Below are positions 43,955 through 53,890 of a DNA stretch of 64,000 bases, piece after piece. Source of the DNA: Azospira inquinata. GTDB taxonomy: Bacteria > Pseudomonadota > Gammaproteobacteria > Burkholderiales > Rhodocyclaceae. Numbering within the stretch: the stretch's first letter is position 1; each line of letters begins with the position of its first letter. Location: NCBI RefSeq assembly GCF_018905915.1, contig NZ_CP064782.1, positions 744,001-808,000 of the forward strand, in the 5' to 3' direction. A program made the position numbers and the translations under genes. The notes under the pieces were generated by a model that did not search any database, was not told the origin of the DNA, and was given only the letters and a program-made list of their open reading frames with translations.

Positions 43955-44629
43955 TTAGCCCGCCTGAAGTTTCCCCGATTCCCGCCGGGCCAGGGCCCGG
44001 TCATGGACAGGCCCCAGCACCACCAGGGCCATGGCCGCCCCCATAAGGGCGGTAAACATGTCCCACTGGGTATCCCAGGGGTCTCCCTGGGTGGCCAGGA
44101 AATCATCCGCCTTCTGGCCCCAGGCCACTGCCGTCCACCACTCCAGTAATTCGTAGAAGGCGGAAAAAGCCAGGCAGACGCACAGCACCAGGAAATTACA
44201 CCAGGCCTTTCCCCGCACCACCTGCCGCCGGAGCAGAATTTCCCGGGCCGCCAGGGCAGGCACGAACCCCTGCATGAAATGGCCGATCCGGTCATAGGGA
44301 TTTCGGGACAGATGGAGCCAGTCCTGTATCCAGAAACCCAGGGGCACCCGGGCGTAGGTGCAGGCGCCGCCCCAGATCAGCACCAGGGCATGGAGACCGA
44401 TAAAAAAATAGAGCAGGTGGGTAAGGGGAAAGGTGCGCCGGCTCAGGTAGAGCAGGGGGAAGACGATGAGCACCGGGAAGGTTTCCAGGAACCAGGTGGC
44501 CCGGTCATAGGGCCACAGGCCGGTCCCGACCCAGGCCAGCATTACCCCGGCAAACCACAGGCGCAAGGGGAGGGAAAGGACGGCGGGGCCGGGCGCCGCC
44601 CCTCCCCGGGCAGGGTTAGACCAGGACAA
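43955..44629 (-). CDS. DUF2238/YjdF-like inner membrane protein
   Basis: The 224-residue protein has about six hydrophobic segments and the conserved WIQDWLHLSRNPYDRIGHFM and FSAFYELLEWW motifs of the YjdF family. Function is unknown. Its start overlaps the end of the FAH-family gene by 14 bases, suggesting an operon of Nif3-like gene, FAH-family gene and this gene. Confidence 0.87.
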   Translation of the reverse strand: MSWSNPARGGAAPGPAVLSLPLRLWFAGVMLAWVGTGLWPYDRATWFLETFPVLIVFPLLYLSRRTFPLTHLLYFFIGLHALVLIWGGACTYARVPLGFWIQDWLHLSRNPYDRIGHFMQGFVPALAAREILLRRQVVRGKAWCNFLVLCVCLAFSAFYELLEWWTAVAWGQKADDFLATQGDPWDTQWDMFTALMGAAMALVVLGPVHDRALARRESGKLQAG

Positions 44630-45311
44630 AATTCACTTCCCCCACGCCGTCGATGGTTCCCTGGAGCCGATCTCCCCGCAGCACGGTGGAAACCCCGGCG
44701 GGGGTTCCGGTAAAAATCAAATCCCCGGGGGCCAGACGCACATAGCGGGAGAGATTGGCGATAATTTCCCCCACTTTCCAGGTCATGTCCGCCATATCCC
44801 CGTCCTGCCGCAGCTCCCCGTTTACCTGGAGGCTCACCCGGCCCGAGGCGGGATGGCCACAGGTGGTCACCGGCATCACCGGGCTGATGGGGGCAGACAG
44901 GTCAAAGCCCTTGCCCATATCCCAAGGATGGCCTTTTTCCTTGGCCTGGGCCTGCAAGTCCCGGCGCGTCATGTCCAGACCCACGGCGTAGCCAAAGACA
45001 CAGTCCAGGGCCGCCACCGGAGGAATCACCGCCCCTCCGGCCTTAAGGGCCACCACCAGCTCCACCTCATGCTGGAGCTTTTCCGTCAAAGGCGGATAGG
45101 TGACCCGGGCCGGTTCGGGCACCAGGGCGTCGGCAGGTTTGCTGAAGAAAAAGGGGGGCTCCCGGCCATCGGCCTGATCCAGGGCCCCCATTTCCCGGGC
45201 ATGTTCCGCATAATTGCGCCCGACGCAATAAACCCGGCGGACGGGAAAGCGCCGGCTGTCGCCCACCACGGGCAGGCTCACCAGGGGCGGCGGGGTAAAG
45301 ACATAATCCAT
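44616..45311 (-). CDS. Fumarylacetoacetate hydrolase family protein
   Basis: The start at 45311 has AGGAG six bases upstream, while an ATG at 45317 abuts it; the product is 231 residues. YCVGRNYAEHAREMG near the N-terminus, HEVELVVAL with its metal-binding acidic residues, and GDLIFTGTPAGV near the C-terminus identify the FAH fold. Single-domain members are acylpyruvases, oxaloacetate decarboxylases or 2-keto-acid hydratases; which one applies here is not clear. It lies ten bases after the Nif3-like gene. Confidence 0.9.
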   Translation of the reverse strand: MDYVFTPPPLVSLPVVGDSRRFPVRRVYCVGRNYAEHAREMGALDQADGREPPFFFSKPADALVPEPARVTYPPLTEKLQHEVELVVALKAGGAVIPPVAALDCVFGYAVGLDMTRRDLQAQAKEKGHPWDMGKGFDLSAPISPVMPVTTCGHPASGRVSLQVNGELRQDGDMADMTWKVGEIIANLSRYVRLAPGDLIFTGTPAGVSTVLRGDRLQGTIDGVGEVNFVLV

Positions 45312-45320
45312 GACCATCTC

Positions 45321-46067
45321 CTAGACGGGGTTGGGAATATCCACAAAACGGCAATCCAGGCCGCAGTGGGTTTGCAGATGGGTAGCCAGGGCCTGGATAC
45401 CGAAGCGCTCCGTGGCATGGTGGCCGCAGGCCAGATAGGGAACGCCCGATTCCCGGGCCAGATGCACCGTCTGTTCGGAAACCTCTCCGGACAAATAGGC
45501 ATCCGCGCCCCGCAGAATGGCGCCTTCGAAAAAGCCCTGGGCGCCTCCGGAACACCAGCCCAGGCGCTTCACCAGCCGCTCCCCGTCGCCGAAGAGCTGC
45601 ACCGGCCGCCCCAGGCAGGTGGAGACCCGCTCCGCCAGGGTGGCGGCGTTGAGGGAAATGGGCAGATGCCCGAGCCAGCCCAGATCCTGGTCGCCAAAGC
45701 GGCCTTCCGCCGCCCAGCCACAGGCCTTGGCCCACTGGGCGTTGTTGCCCAGGACCGGGTGGGCATCCAGGGGCAGGTGATAGGCGAAGAGGTTGATATC
45801 CCGGCCCAACAGGGTCGCCAGGCGCTGCTTGCGAAAGCCCGTCACCCGACCATCTTCGCCCCGCCAGAACCAGCCATGGTGCACCAGCACCCCATCTGCC
45901 TCCTGGGCCACCGCCGCATCCAGCAAGGCCTGGCAGGCGGTCACCCCGCAAACCAGGCGCTGTATGGGTTCCCGGCCTTCCACTTGCAGGCCGTTTGGGC
46001 AATAATCCTTGAAACGGCCGGGTTCCAGAAGCTGATCCAGATAGGCCGCCAGTGCGTCTCTTTGCAT
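45321..46067 (-). CDS. Nif3-like dinuclear metal-binding protein
   Basis: The 248-residue protein matches the short Nif3/YbgI form (E. coli YbgI is 247). The metal ligands are readable in VHHGWFWRG and GHHATERFG, with further ones in FAYHLPLDAHP. The family forms hexameric toroids with two metals per subunit; GTP cyclohydrolase and hydrolase roles have been proposed, but the true activity is unsettled. It is divergent from the DegS-like protease gene across 51 bases. Confidence 0.9.
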   Translation of the reverse strand: MQRDALAAYLDQLLEPGRFKDYCPNGLQVEGREPIQRLVCGVTACQALLDAAVAQEADGVLVHHGWFWRGEDGRVTGFRKQRLATLLGRDINLFAYHLPLDAHPVLGNNAQWAKACGWAAEGRFGDQDLGWLGHLPISLNAATLAERVSTCLGRPVQLFGDGERLVKRLGWCSGGAQGFFEGAILRGADAYLSGEVSEQTVHLARESGVPYLACGHHATERFGIQALATHLQTHCGLDCRFVDIPNPV

Positions 46068-46118
46068 TTTGTCCTCGATAAAGTGCCAAATCCTTCGAAT
46101 TCCGGGTCCGCCACGCAG

Positions 46119-47315
46119 ATGCGTAAACTTTGGCTGATTTTTGCACAATCCGTTACTGTCAGTCTCGCCCTGTTGTTCGTCATCACCACCCTGAAGCCGG
46201 AATGGCTGAATCAGGAGAGCGGCGGCACCATTTCCCTGCGTGAGGCGGTAATTCCCGGCGGCAGCCGCAATGCCCCGGATTCCTACCGGGAGGCGGTGCG
46301 CCATTCCCTGCCCTCGGTGGTGCATATTTACACCAGCAAGGCGGTGAAAACGCCCCGCCATCCCCTTTTTGACGACCCCATGTTCCGCCATTTCTTTGGC
46401 GACCGCTTTGACGGGGAAGCCCAGCGGGCCGCCGGTCTGGGCTCCGGGGTCATTGTCAGCCCGGAAGGCTACATCCTCACCAACTACCATGTGGTGGAGG
46501 CGGCGGATGACATTGAAGTGGCCCTGAACGACGGCCGCACCTTCAAGGCCGAGGTCATCGGCACGGACCCGGACACGGATCTGGCCGTGGTACGCATCCG
46601 CCCGGGCAAGATGCTGGCACCCAAGCTGCCCGCCATCACCTTCGGCCAAATGGACAATGTGAGCGTAGGGGACGTGGTCCTGGCCATCGGCAATCCCTTT
46701 GGCGTGGGCCAGACGGTGACCATGGGCATTGTCTCCGCCCTGGGCCGCTCCCACCTGGGTATCAACACCTTTGAAAACTTTATCCAGACCGACGCCGCCA
46801 TTAATCCGGGCAATTCTGGCGGCGCCTTGGTGGATGCCCGGGGCAACCTGATCGGTATCAACACCGCCATCTATTCCCGTTCCGGCGGCTCCCTGGGGAT
46901 CGGTTTTGCCATCCCCGTCTCCACGGCCAAGAACGTCATGGAACAGATCATCCGCTCCGGCACCGTGGTACGGGGTTGGATTGGGGTAGAAGCCCAGGAA
47001 CTGACCCCGGATCTGGCCGATTCCTTCGGCCTCGCAGACAACCAGGGCGCCATTATCGCCGGCGTCCTGCGGGGCAGCCCGGCGGCAGGGGCGGGGATTA
47101 AACCGGGGGATATTCTCACCAAGGTGAACGGTCGGCCGGTAAAAGATCCCCAGGCCATGCTCGACCTGATCGCCAGCCTGCGCCCGGAAAGCGTGATTCC
47201 CTTTGAATTGCGCCGGGGCAAGCAGACCCTGGATCTGCCCGTCAAAGTGGGCAAGCGCCCCCCCATGCAGCGCCCTAAGGGCCAGGACGACGACGACCTG
47301 GACCCGGATCAATAA
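46119..47315 (+). CDS. DegS/HtrA-like periplasmic serine protease
   Basis: The 398-residue protein has an N-terminal hydrophobic anchor (about 6-24), a trypsin-like domain with His124 (NYHVVEAADD), Asp154 (DTDLAVVRI) and Ser233 (NPGNSGGAL), and a single PDZ domain at about 290-370. One PDZ and a membrane anchor fit DegS, which cleaves anti-sigma factor RseA, more than DegP. The tail is acidic (DDDDLDPDQ). The same frame is open far upstream of 46119, but that part overlaps other genes and is not coding. Confidence 0.92.
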   Translation: MRKLWLIFAQSVTVSLALLFVITTLKPEWLNQESGGTISLREAVIPGGSRNAPDSYREAVRHSLPSVVHIYTSKAVKTPRHPLFDDPMFRHFFGDRFDGEAQRAAGLGSGVIVSPEGYILTNYHVVEAADDIEVALNDGRTFKAEVIGTDPDTDLAVVRIRPGKMLAPKLPAITFGQMDNVSVGDVVLAIGNPFGVGQTVTMGIVSALGRSHLGINTFENFIQTDAAINPGNSGGALVDARGNLIGINTAIYSRSGGSLGIGFAIPVSTAKNVMEQIIRSGTVVRGWIGVEAQELTPDLADSFGLADNQGAIIAGVLRGSPAAGAGIKPGDILTKVNGRPVKDPQAMLDLIASLRPESVIPFELRRGKQTLDLPVKVGKRPPMQRPKGQDDDDLDPDQ

Positions 47316-47332
47316 GCCCCAAGGAGTTTCCC

Positions 47333-48154
47333 ATGTGCCAGTTGCTCGGCATGAATTGCAATGTGCCGACGGACATCTGCTTTTCCTTCACCGGCTTTCG
47401 CGCCCGGGGCGGGCTCACGGACGTGCATCGGGACGGCTGGGGCATCGCTTTTTTCGAAGGCCGGGGTGCCCGGCTGTTTCTTGATCCCCAGCCCTCCGCC
47501 CAATCCCCCATTGCGGAATTGGTGCACAACTACCCGATCCGCTCCCGCAACGTCATCGCCCACATCCGCAAGGCCACCCAGGGCCAGGTGTCCCTGGAAA
47601 ATACCCATCCCTTCATGCGGGAGCTGTGGGGGCGCCATTGGATTTTCGCCCACAACGGCAATCTCCTGGATTTCGACCCGCCCCTGGACGGCCTCTACCT
47701 GCCCGTGGGCAACACGGATAGCGAACGGGCCTTCTGCTGGCTGCTCCAATCCTTGCGCCGCCGTTTTGGCCAGACCCCGCCCCCTCCGGAAGCCCTGTTC
47801 CAGGCCCTGTTAGAACTGACCCGGGAAGTGGGGCGCCATGGGGAATGTAATTACCTCCTATCCAATGGGGAGCGGCTCTTCGCCCACTGCTCCAACCAGC
47901 TCACCTACCTGATCCGCCAGGCCCCTTTCCGCAAGGCCCATTTAAAGGATCAGGATGTCACCGTGGATTTCGCCGACATCACCACCCCGGATGACCGGGT
48001 AGCAGTCATCGCCACCCAGCCCCTGACGGACGACGAACATTGGATCACCCTGCCCCCGGGCAGCCTGTGGTGGTTTGAAAACGGTCAGGTAATCAGTCAC
48101 GGGGAAACGGTACCCGGACCGGTGAAAGGGGCTTGCAGACAAAACGGCGGGTAA
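47333..48154 (+). CDS. Class II glutamine amidotransferase (YafJ-like)
   Basis: The 273-residue protein is a lone Ntn-type glutaminase domain. The nucleophile would be Cys2 after removal of the first Met (MCQLLGMNCN), and HRDGWGIAFF and IRKATQGQVSLENTHPF are family landmarks. It hydrolyses glutamine or transfers its amide; the acceptor is unknown. It starts 17 bases after the protease gene and ends at a two-way terminator. Confidence 0.9.
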   Translation: MCQLLGMNCNVPTDICFSFTGFRARGGLTDVHRDGWGIAFFEGRGARLFLDPQPSAQSPIAELVHNYPIRSRNVIAHIRKATQGQVSLENTHPFMRELWGRHWIFAHNGNLLDFDPPLDGLYLPVGNTDSERAFCWLLQSLRRRFGQTPPPPEALFQALLELTREVGRHGECNYLLSNGERLFAHCSNQLTYLIRQAPFRKAHLKDQDVTVDFADITTPDDRVAVIATQPLTDDEHWITLPPGSLWWFENGQVISHGETVPGPVKGACRQNGG

Positions 48155-48216
48155 GCAGAGGAAGAACCCGGCCGGGACATGAGGGCACCATCCACTCCCC
48201 CTGAATCTCCGGCATA

Positions 48217-48245
48217 AAAAAAGGCGCTCAAAGCGCCTTTTTTAT
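48217..48245. terminator. Bidirectional terminator between the amidotransferase and tatC genes
   Basis: A 7-bp GC core (48222-48228 with 48232-48238) is extended by an A run on the left and a T run on the right, so it can work on both strands. Confidence 0.9.
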
Positions 48246-48266
48246 GGGGAACCAAGCGCTCCGAAC

Positions 48267-49103
48267 CTATTCGTCCTTACCCGCCTGACGCTCCCGGAGC
48301 TCGGCCTGGGCCGCTTCCATCTCCGCCGCGTTCAAGGCCTGCCAATCGCCCTCTTGGCCTTCCTGGGCCGGAGTAGCTGCGGGGGGCTGGGCGAAAAAGC
48401 GGGCCAGCAGCACCCCCAGTTCAAAGAGGAGCCACAGGGGCACCGCCAGCATCAACTGGGAGAGCACGTCCGGCGGCGTAAAAATGGCCCCCACTACGAA
48501 GGCTCCCACAATCACGTAGGGCCGCCATTCCTTGAGCTTGGCCACGGAGACCAGGCCGATGCGCACCAGCACAATGACAATCACCGGCACTTCAAAGGTG
48601 ACGCCGAAGGCCATGAAGGTGGACAGGACAAAGGACAGGTATTTGTCGATGTCCGTCATCCAGGCCACTCCCTGGGGCGCCACCCGGGCCATGAAGCCGA
48701 AGACGGTGGGGAAAACCAGGAAATAGGCGAAGGACATGCCGGTGAAGAAAAGCACCACGGAAGCCACGATCAGGGGCGCCACCAGGCGCTTTTCGTGGGC
48801 ATAGAGGCCGGGAGCCACAAAGGCCCAGGCCTGGTACAGCACGTAGGGCAAGGCGATGAGGAAGGCCACCATCAAGGCCACTTTGGTGGGCACCAGAAAC
48901 ACCCCCACCACGTCCGTAGCGATCATTTGCCCGCCCTTGGGCAGCACATGGAGCAGAGGTTCGGCCAGCAGGGCATAGAGGTCTTTGGCCCAGGGAAAGA
49001 GGCAGACAAAGACGATAAGGACGGCCAGCAAGGCGTGAATCAGCCGGTCCCGCAATTCCATCAAATGGGAAAGGAAGGACGCTTCCGGTTCAACTTCGCT
49101 CAT
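48267..49103 (-). CDS. tatC: Twin-arginine translocase subunit TatC
   Basis: The 278-residue integral membrane protein has six hydrophobic segments. The conserved N-terminal SFLSHLMELRDRL and the YQAWAFVAPGLYAHEKR loop, both part of the signal-peptide binding site, are present. With TatB it recognises folded Tat substrates in the inner membrane. It overlaps tatB by four bases and is the last gene of the his-hit-tat run. The C-terminal 40 residues are charged and cytoplasmic. Confidence 0.97.
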   Translation of the reverse strand: MSEVEPEASFLSHLMELRDRLIHALLAVLIVFVCLFPWAKDLYALLAEPLLHVLPKGGQMIATDVVGVFLVPTKVALMVAFLIALPYVLYQAWAFVAPGLYAHEKRLVAPLIVASVVLFFTGMSFAYFLVFPTVFGFMARVAPQGVAWMTDIDKYLSFVLSTFMAFGVTFEVPVIVIVLVRIGLVSVAKLKEWRPYVIVGAFVVGAIFTPPDVLSQLMLAVPLWLLFELGVLLARFFAQPPAATPAQEGQEGDWQALNAAEMEAAQAELRERQAGKDE

Positions 49104-49603
49104 GACTGGTGGTTCTTTTCAGGGGAGGGAGGGGGAACAAGGGGGGCAGGCTCGGGCACCGCAACCTGCCGGGGGGGCACGGGGATGGGCATGTCCCCTT
49201 CCCCCACCACCGCCGGAGTAGCAGCCCCAGGCAGGGCCTCCACCCGGGCGGGTTCTGCCGCGGGAGCCTGGGTCCCAGGCGCCGCCTCTCCGACCGTCGC
49301 CGCCGGGGGCTCTGCTGGCGGCGGGGCCACCAGTTCCTTAAGGGAAGCCTGGGTGGATTGGAGCTGGGAGGAAACCGCGTCCTGCAATTCCCGGGCCGAT
49401 TCCTGGACCTGGGACTGGAGGCGTTTCAATTCCTCGATCTGCATTTCCCGGTTGATGTCCGCCTTCACGTCATTGACGTAGCGTTGCAACCGTCCCAGCA
49501 GATGGCCTGCCGTGCGGGCCACCCGGGGCAGGCGCTCCGGGCCGATAACGATGAGGGCCACCACGGCGATGACCACCAATTCGGAAAAACCAACGTCAAA
49601 CAT
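49100..49603 (-). CDS. tatB: Sec-independent translocase subunit TatB
   Basis: The 167-residue protein has one N-terminal membrane helix (FDVGFSELVVIAVVALIVIG) with the conserved ELxxIxxVALxxxGP pattern, then an amphipathic helix (PRVARTAGHLLGRL) and a long Pro/Ala-rich tail. It pairs with TatC in substrate recognition. The low-complexity tail is probably disordered. Confidence 0.95.
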   Translation of the reverse strand: MFDVGFSELVVIAVVALIVIGPERLPRVARTAGHLLGRLQRYVNDVKADINREMQIEELKRLQSQVQESARELQDAVSSQLQSTQASLKELVAPPPAEPPAATVGEAAPGTQAPAAEPARVEALPGAATPAVVGEGDMPIPVPPRQVAVPEPAPLVPPPSPEKNHQS

Positions 49604-49646
49604 GGGATTCCAGACGAAAAAGGCTGGGGCCCAAGGCCCCCGCCTG

Positions 49647-49889
49647 TCAGCTGTTGGTCTTTTCCTTCACTTCTTTCACTTCGCCTTCAATGGTCTGACC
49701 GCTGTTACCGGTCAGCTGTTGGGACGGGGCGGCAGGCTTGGCCTCCTCCGTACCTTCCTTGAGGCCGTCCTTGAAGCCCTTCACCGCACCGCCCAGATCC
49801 TGGCCGATGTTGCGCAGCTTCTTGGTACCAAAAATCATCATGACGATGACCAGTACGATCAGCCAGTGCCAAATGCTCAATCCACCCAT
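49647..49889 (-). CDS. tatA: Twin-arginine translocase pore subunit TatA
   Basis: The 80-residue protein has an N-terminal membrane helix ([19 protein letters not shown]), an [20 protein letters not shown] hinge and amphipathic helix, and a short charged tail. It forms the translocation pore with TatBC. It begins ten bases after the hit gene. Confidence 0.96.
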   Translation of the reverse strand: MGGLSIWHWLIVLVIVMMIFGTKKLRNIGQDLGGAVKGFKDGLKEGTEEAKPAAPSQQLTGNSGQTIEGEVKEVKEKTNS

Positions 49890-49899
49890 GTCGTTCTCC

Positions 49900-50250
49900 T
49901 TACAGTCGCTTCAGCATGGGCCCCACGGGCTCCGGGCCGCCCACGATGTGGGCGTGGAGATGGGGCACTTCCTGTTGGCCGATCCGGCCGGTGTTGATAA
50001 TTACCCGAAAACCGTCCGGGCTGCCTTGTTCTTGGGCAATTTTATTGGCCACGGCCAGAATTTTACCCAACACCGGCACATCTTCCGGGGTCACATGGGC
50101 CAGGGAGGTGATGTGGCGCTTGGGAATCACCAGCACATGCAGGGGCCGCAGGGGATTGATGTCGTGGAAGGCGAGCACATCCTCGTCTTCATAGACCTTG
50201 CGGGAGGGAATGTCCCCCGCCGCGATTTTGCAGAAAAGGCAGTCGCTCAT
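49900..50250 (-). CDS. HIT family hydrolase (HinT-like)
   Basis: The 116-residue protein has the histidine triad HLHAHIVGG (about residue 98) and an N-terminal CLFCKI that may bind zinc. HinT proteins hydrolyse adenosine phosphoramidates. Its start overlaps the hisE stop by four bases. The his-hit-tat arrangement recurs in betaproteobacteria. Confidence 0.95.
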   Translation of the reverse strand: MSDCLFCKIAAGDIPSRKVYEDEDVLAFHDINPLRPLHVLVIPKRHITSLAHVTPEDVPVLGKILAVANKIAQEQGSPDGFRVIINTGRIGQQEVPHLHAHIVGGPEPVGPMLKRL

Positions 50251-50570
50251 TTGGCGGTCCGGGAATTCTTTTCGTCAATGCCGGAAATGCCTTCCCGGCG
50301 ACGCAGTTCCTGCAACACGTCCTCCATGGTCAGGCCGTAGAAGGCCAGTAGCACCATGGCGTGGTAGAGCACGTCGGTGGTTTCCCAGACGATGTGGAGG
50401 CGGTTGCCTTCCTTGCCCGCCATGATCAGCTCCGCCGATTCCTCGCCGATTTTTTTCAGGATGGAATCCGGGCCCTTGGCCATCAGCTGGGCGGTATAAG
50501 AGGTTTCCGGATCGGCGTTGCGGCGGGACAGCAGGGTCTCGGAAAGCCGTTGCAGGACGTCAATGTTCAT
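50247..50570 (-). CDS. hisE: Phosphoribosyl-ATP pyrophosphatase
   Basis: The 107-residue all-alpha enzyme hydrolyses phosphoribosyl-ATP to phosphoribosyl-AMP, the second step of histidine synthesis. [17 protein letters not shown] and [17 protein letters not shown] supply the acidic metal ligands. It is a stand-alone protein, not fused to HisI, and overlaps hisI by four bases. Confidence 0.96.
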   Translation of the reverse strand: MNIDVLQRLSETLLSRRNADPETSYTAQLMAKGPDSILKKIGEESAELIMAGKEGNRLHIVWETTDVLYHAMVLLAFYGLTMEDVLQELRRREGISGIDEKNSRTAK

Positions 50571-50971
50571 CGGTAGATTTCCTTAGGGTCTTTCAAAACG
50601 GGATCCACGGCTTGCCAGCGTTCCCCGTCCAATACATTGAAAAAGCAGCTCTCCCGGCCCGTGTGGCAGGCGATGCCGCCCTCCTGGTCGATGCTAAGCA
50701 GGAGCACGTCCCCGTCGCAGTCGGTGCGTAATTCCCGCACCCGCTGGTAGTGGCCGGATTCCTCGCCCTTGCGCCAGAGGCGGCCCCGGGAACGGGACCA
50801 ATACACCGCATTGCCGGTGCGCACCGTTTCTTCCAGGGATTCCCGGTTCATGTAGGCGAACATCAGCACCCGACCGCTTTCCCTGTCCTGGGCGATGGCG
50901 GGGATGAGGCCGTCCCGGTCCCAGTGCAGAGCATCCAGCCAGGGCAGAGCAGGGTTCAAATCCTGGCTCAC
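50567..50971 (-). CDS. hisI: Phosphoribosyl-AMP cyclohydrolase
   Basis: The 134-residue zinc enzyme opens the adenine ring of phosphoribosyl-AMP, the third step of the pathway. [34 protein letters not shown] and the zinc-binding DCDGDVLLL and [11 protein letters not shown] segments are present. It overlaps hisF by four bases. Confidence 0.96.
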   Translation of the reverse strand: MSQDLNPALPWLDALHWDRDGLIPAIAQDRESGRVLMFAYMNRESLEETVRTGNAVYWSRSRGRLWRKGEESGHYQRVRELRTDCDGDVLLLSIDQEGGIACHTGRESCFFNVLDGERWQAVDPVLKDPKEIYR

Positions 50972-51729
50972 AGGCGCACCTCTATGCCCTGATCCCGCAG
51001 ATATTCCTTGGCCTGCCGCACCGTGTATTCACCGAAATGGAAAATGGAAGCGGCTAGCACCGCATCGGCGCCGCCCCGGGTCACCCCGTCGGCCAGATGC
51101 TGAAGATTGCCCACCCCACCGGAAGCGATTACGGGCAGACTCACCGCGTCGGAAACGGCCCGGGTCAGGGCCAGATCAAAACCGTTTTTGGTACCGTCCC
51201 GGTCCATGGAGGTAAGCAGGATTTCCCCCGCCCCCAGTTCCTGAACCTGGCGGGCCCAGGCCACCGCATCCAGGCCCGTATCCTTGCGCCCGCCGTGGGT
51301 AAAGACGTGCCACTGGCCGTCCCCCACCTGCTTGGCGTCGATGGCCACCACAATGCACTGGGAACCCACCTTGTCGGAGGCTTCTTTGACCAGGTCCGGG
51401 TTCTGTACGGCGGCGGTGTTCATGGACACCTTGTCCGCCCCCGCATTGAGCAGGCGGCGCACATCCGCCACGCTGCGTACCCCGCCCCCCACGGTGAGGG
51501 GGATGAAGACCTGGGAAGCGCAGGCTTCCACCACATGAAGAATGATGTCCCGCTGATCGGAACTGGCGGTAATGTCCAGGAAGGTGACTTCGTCCGCCCC
51601 CTGTTCATCGTAGCGGCGGGCGATTTCCACCGGATCCCCCGCGTCCCGCAGGGAAACGAAGTTAGTGCCCTTAACCACCCGTCCGGCGGTCACATCCAGA
51701 CAGGGGATGATGCGTTTGGCCAGTCCCAT
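50968..51729 (-). CDS. hisF: Imidazole glycerol phosphate synthase cyclase subunit
   Basis: The 253-residue TIM barrel uses ammonia from HisH to form imidazole glycerol phosphate and [20 protein letters not shown] at the N-terminus carries the catalytic Asp, and [17 protein letters not shown] the second one. Phosphate-binding loops (VGGGVRS, ASGGVGN) are intact. It lies two bases from hisA. Confidence 0.97.
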   Translation of the reverse strand: MGLAKRIIPCLDVTAGRVVKGTNFVSLRDAGDPVEIARRYDEQGADEVTFLDITASSDQRDIILHVVEACASQVFIPLTVGGGVRSVADVRRLLNAGADKVSMNTAAVQNPDLVKEASDKVGSQCIVVAIDAKQVGDGQWHVFTHGGRKDTGLDAVAWARQVQELGAGEILLTSMDRDGTKNGFDLALTRAVSDAVSLPVIASGGVGNLQHLADGVTRGGADAVLAASIFHFGEYTVRQAKEYLRDQGIEVRL

Positions 51730-51731
51730 GA

Positions 51732-52487
51732 CTACTTGGCACCCTTGGCAACAGCCGCCTGATCGGCGGTGGCCTGGGCCGACTTGAAGTTTAGGGAGCC
51801 GTCGTAAATGGCCCGACCCGCAATGGTGCCCATAATGCCTTCGTCTTCCACGGCGCAGAGCTTGCGCACGTCGTCTTCGCTGGACAAGCCACCGGAGGCG
51901 ATCACCGGAATGCGCAGGGCTTGGGCCAGACGTACCGTGGCGTCGATATTAATGCCGGACAACATACCGTCCCGGCCGATATCCGTATAAATCACGGATT
52001 CCACGCCGTAATCCTGGTACTTGCGAGCCAAATCCACCACGTCGTGGCCGGTGAGCTTGGACCAGCCGTCCACCGCCACCTTGCCGTCCTTGGCATCCAG
52101 GCCGACGATGATGTGGCCGGGAAAAGCAACGCAGGCGTCGTGGAGGAAACCGGGGTTTTTCACCGCCGCCGTACCGATAATGACGTAGCTGATGCCCCCG
52201 TCCAGGTAACGTTCGATGGTGTCCAGGTCCCGAATGCCGCCCCCCAGCTGTACGGGGATGTCATCCCCCACAGCCTTGACGATAGCCTTGATGGCCGCTT
52301 CGTTCTTGGGTTTACCGGCAAAGGCACCATTTAGGTCCACCAGATGGAGGCGGCGGGCGCCCTGTTCCAGCCAGTGGGCGGCCATGGCGCCCGGGTCTTC
52401 GGAAAAAACCGTGGCCTGGTCCATCACCCCTTGTTTCAGACGGACGCATTGGCCATCTTTCAGGTCAATCGCGGGAATGATCAGCAT
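51732..52487 (-). CDS. hisA: ProFAR isomerase (HisA)
   Basis: The 251-residue TIM barrel isomerises ProFAR to [23 protein letters not shown] holds the catalytic Asp at its start, and [16 protein letters not shown] the second one. [11 protein letters not shown] and [11 protein letters not shown] bind phosphate. It follows hisH after 43 bases. Confidence 0.97.
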   Translation of the reverse strand: MLIIPAIDLKDGQCVRLKQGVMDQATVFSEDPGAMAAHWLEQGARRLHLVDLNGAFAGKPKNEAAIKAIVKAVGDDIPVQLGGGIRDLDTIERYLDGGISYVIIGTAAVKNPGFLHDACVAFPGHIIVGLDAKDGKVAVDGWSKLTGHDVVDLARKYQDYGVESVIYTDIGRDGMLSGINIDATVRLAQALRIPVIASGGLSSEDDVRKLCAVEDEGIMGTIAGRAIYDGSLNFKSAQATADQAAVAKGAK

Positions 52488-52530
52488 GGGAAATTTTCTT
52501 GCAGAAAAAGAAGAAGGAAAACGGGGGCAA

Positions 52531-53181
52531 TCAGGGTTGCCAATGTAGGAAATTCTTCAGCAGGGCCAAGCCGTCCCGGGCACTCTTTTCCGGGTGGAAC
52601 TGGACCGCAAAGATATTATCTTGGGCCACCGCACAGGTAAAGGGCAGGCCGTACTCCGTACGCCCCACAATAATGCCATTGTTCTTAGGCTCCACATAGT
52701 AGCTGTGCACAAAATAAAAACGGGCCTGATCCCCAATCCCCTGCCACAGGGGATGGGTGGCGCCGGCCGGAGCCATCTGGGCCACCTGATTCCAGCCCAT
52801 ATGAGGCACTTTCAGGCGTTGACCGGCGGCATCCGTCATTCCCTCCAGGGGAAAACGTTTCACCTGCCCCGCCAGCACCCCCAAGCCGGGCACATCCCCT
52901 TCCTCGCTATGCTGGAAGAGCATTTGCAGGCCGATACAGATGCCCAAGAAAGGCTTGTCCCGGGCGGCTTGCAGCACCGCCGGTCGCAGCCCCCGAGCAT
53001 CCAGTTCAGCCATGCAGTCAGGCATGGCGCCCTGGCCGGGAAACACCACCCGGTCAGCGGCCGCCACCTGGGCCGGGTCGGCGGTCACCACCACTTCCCG
53101 GCCATCGGCCACCTGCACCAGGGCCTGCCAGACGGAGCGCAAATTGCCCATGCCATAGTCGATAACGGCAATCTTGCCCAT
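52531..53181 (-). CDS. hisH: Imidazole glycerol phosphate synthase glutaminase subunit
   Basis: The start at 53181 overlaps the hisB stop by one base and gives 216 residues; a longer frame to 53283 is not needed. The triad of class I amidotransferases is readable: Cys in [12 protein letters not shown], and His and Glu in AVQFHPEKS. It supplies ammonia to HisF. Oxyanion-strand residues [10 protein letters not shown] are conserved. Confidence 0.96.
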   Translation of the reverse strand: MGKIAVIDYGMGNLRSVWQALVQVADGREVVVTADPAQVAAADRVVFPGQGAMPDCMAELDARGLRPAVLQAARDKPFLGICIGLQMLFQHSEEGDVPGLGVLAGQVKRFPLEGMTDAAGQRLKVPHMGWNQVAQMAPAGATHPLWQGIGDQARFYFVHSYYVEPKNNGIIVGRTEYGLPFTCAVAQDNIFAVQFHPEKSARDGLALLKNFLHWQP

Positions 53182-53768
53182 TACAGCGCTCCCTTGGTGG
53201 AGGGCACCACCCCGGCGGCCCGGGGATCCGCTTCCACCGCCATGCGCAGGGCTCGGCCAAAGGCCTTGAACACCGTTTCGCACTGGTGGTGAGCGTTGTC
53301 GCCCCGCAGGTTATCCACGTGCAGGGTGATAAAGGCGTGATTTACCAGGCCTTGGAAAAATTCATGGACCAGTTCCGTGTCCAGATCCCCCAGGCGGGCC
53401 CGCTGAAAGTCCACATGGAATTCCAGACCGGGGCGACCGGACAAATCCACCACCACCCGGGAGAGGGCTTCATCCAGGGGCACGTAGGCGTGGCCGTAAC
53501 GGCGTACCCCTTTCTTGTCACCCAGGGCTTGGGCGAGCGCCTGACCGAGGGCAATACCGATGTCTTCCACCGTGTGGTGGCCATCCACCTGCAAGTCCCC
53601 CTTAGCCTCCACCTGCAAATCCACCAGGCCGTGGCGGGCAATCTGGTCCAGCATGTGGTCGAGGAAGGGAATACCGGAGGCCAGCCGGGCCTGACCGGTG
53701 CCATCCAGATCAAGGCGGACCGTGATCTGGGTTTCCAGGGTGTTACGGGTAATTTCGGCTTGCCGCAT
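53181..53768 (-). CDS. hisB: Imidazoleglycerol-phosphate dehydratase
   Basis: From 53768 the protein is 195 residues, the size of the monofunctional enzyme without the phosphatase domain. The two manganese-binding motifs are [11 protein letters not shown] and [15 protein letters not shown]. It is the first gene of the hisB-H-A-F-I-E run and is divergent from hisC across 122 bases, so it needs a promoter there. A frame back to 53885 overlaps the hisC leader and is unlikely to be coding. Confidence 0.96.
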   Translation of the reverse strand: MRQAEITRNTLETQITVRLDLDGTGQARLASGIPFLDHMLDQIARHGLVDLQVEAKGDLQVDGHHTVEDIGIALGQALAQALGDKKGVRRYGHAYVPLDEALSRVVVDLSGRPGLEFHVDFQRARLGDLDTELVHEFFQGLVNHAFITLHVDNLRGDNAHHQCETVFKAFGRALRMAVEADPRAAGVVPSTKGAL

Positions 53769-53890
53769 GGGAGTTACCGTGGCGTAGGGTCGGAAAGGGA
53801 AAGAAAGGAACGCAAAAAGATGGGGAAACGGGGGCATGATACCATTTCGTGTTTTCAACGTGCTTCGCCGCGCAAGCGGAACCACCGTCC

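Noticed and set aside
44853..46118. A long upstream extension of the DegS-like protease
   Set aside because: It lies antisense to the FAH-family and Nif3-like genes; the membrane anchor begins at 46119.
50951..50973. A tRNA-like GGTTCAAATCC arm
   Set aside because: It lies at the start of hisI, and no acceptor stem, D arm or anticodon arm is found around it.
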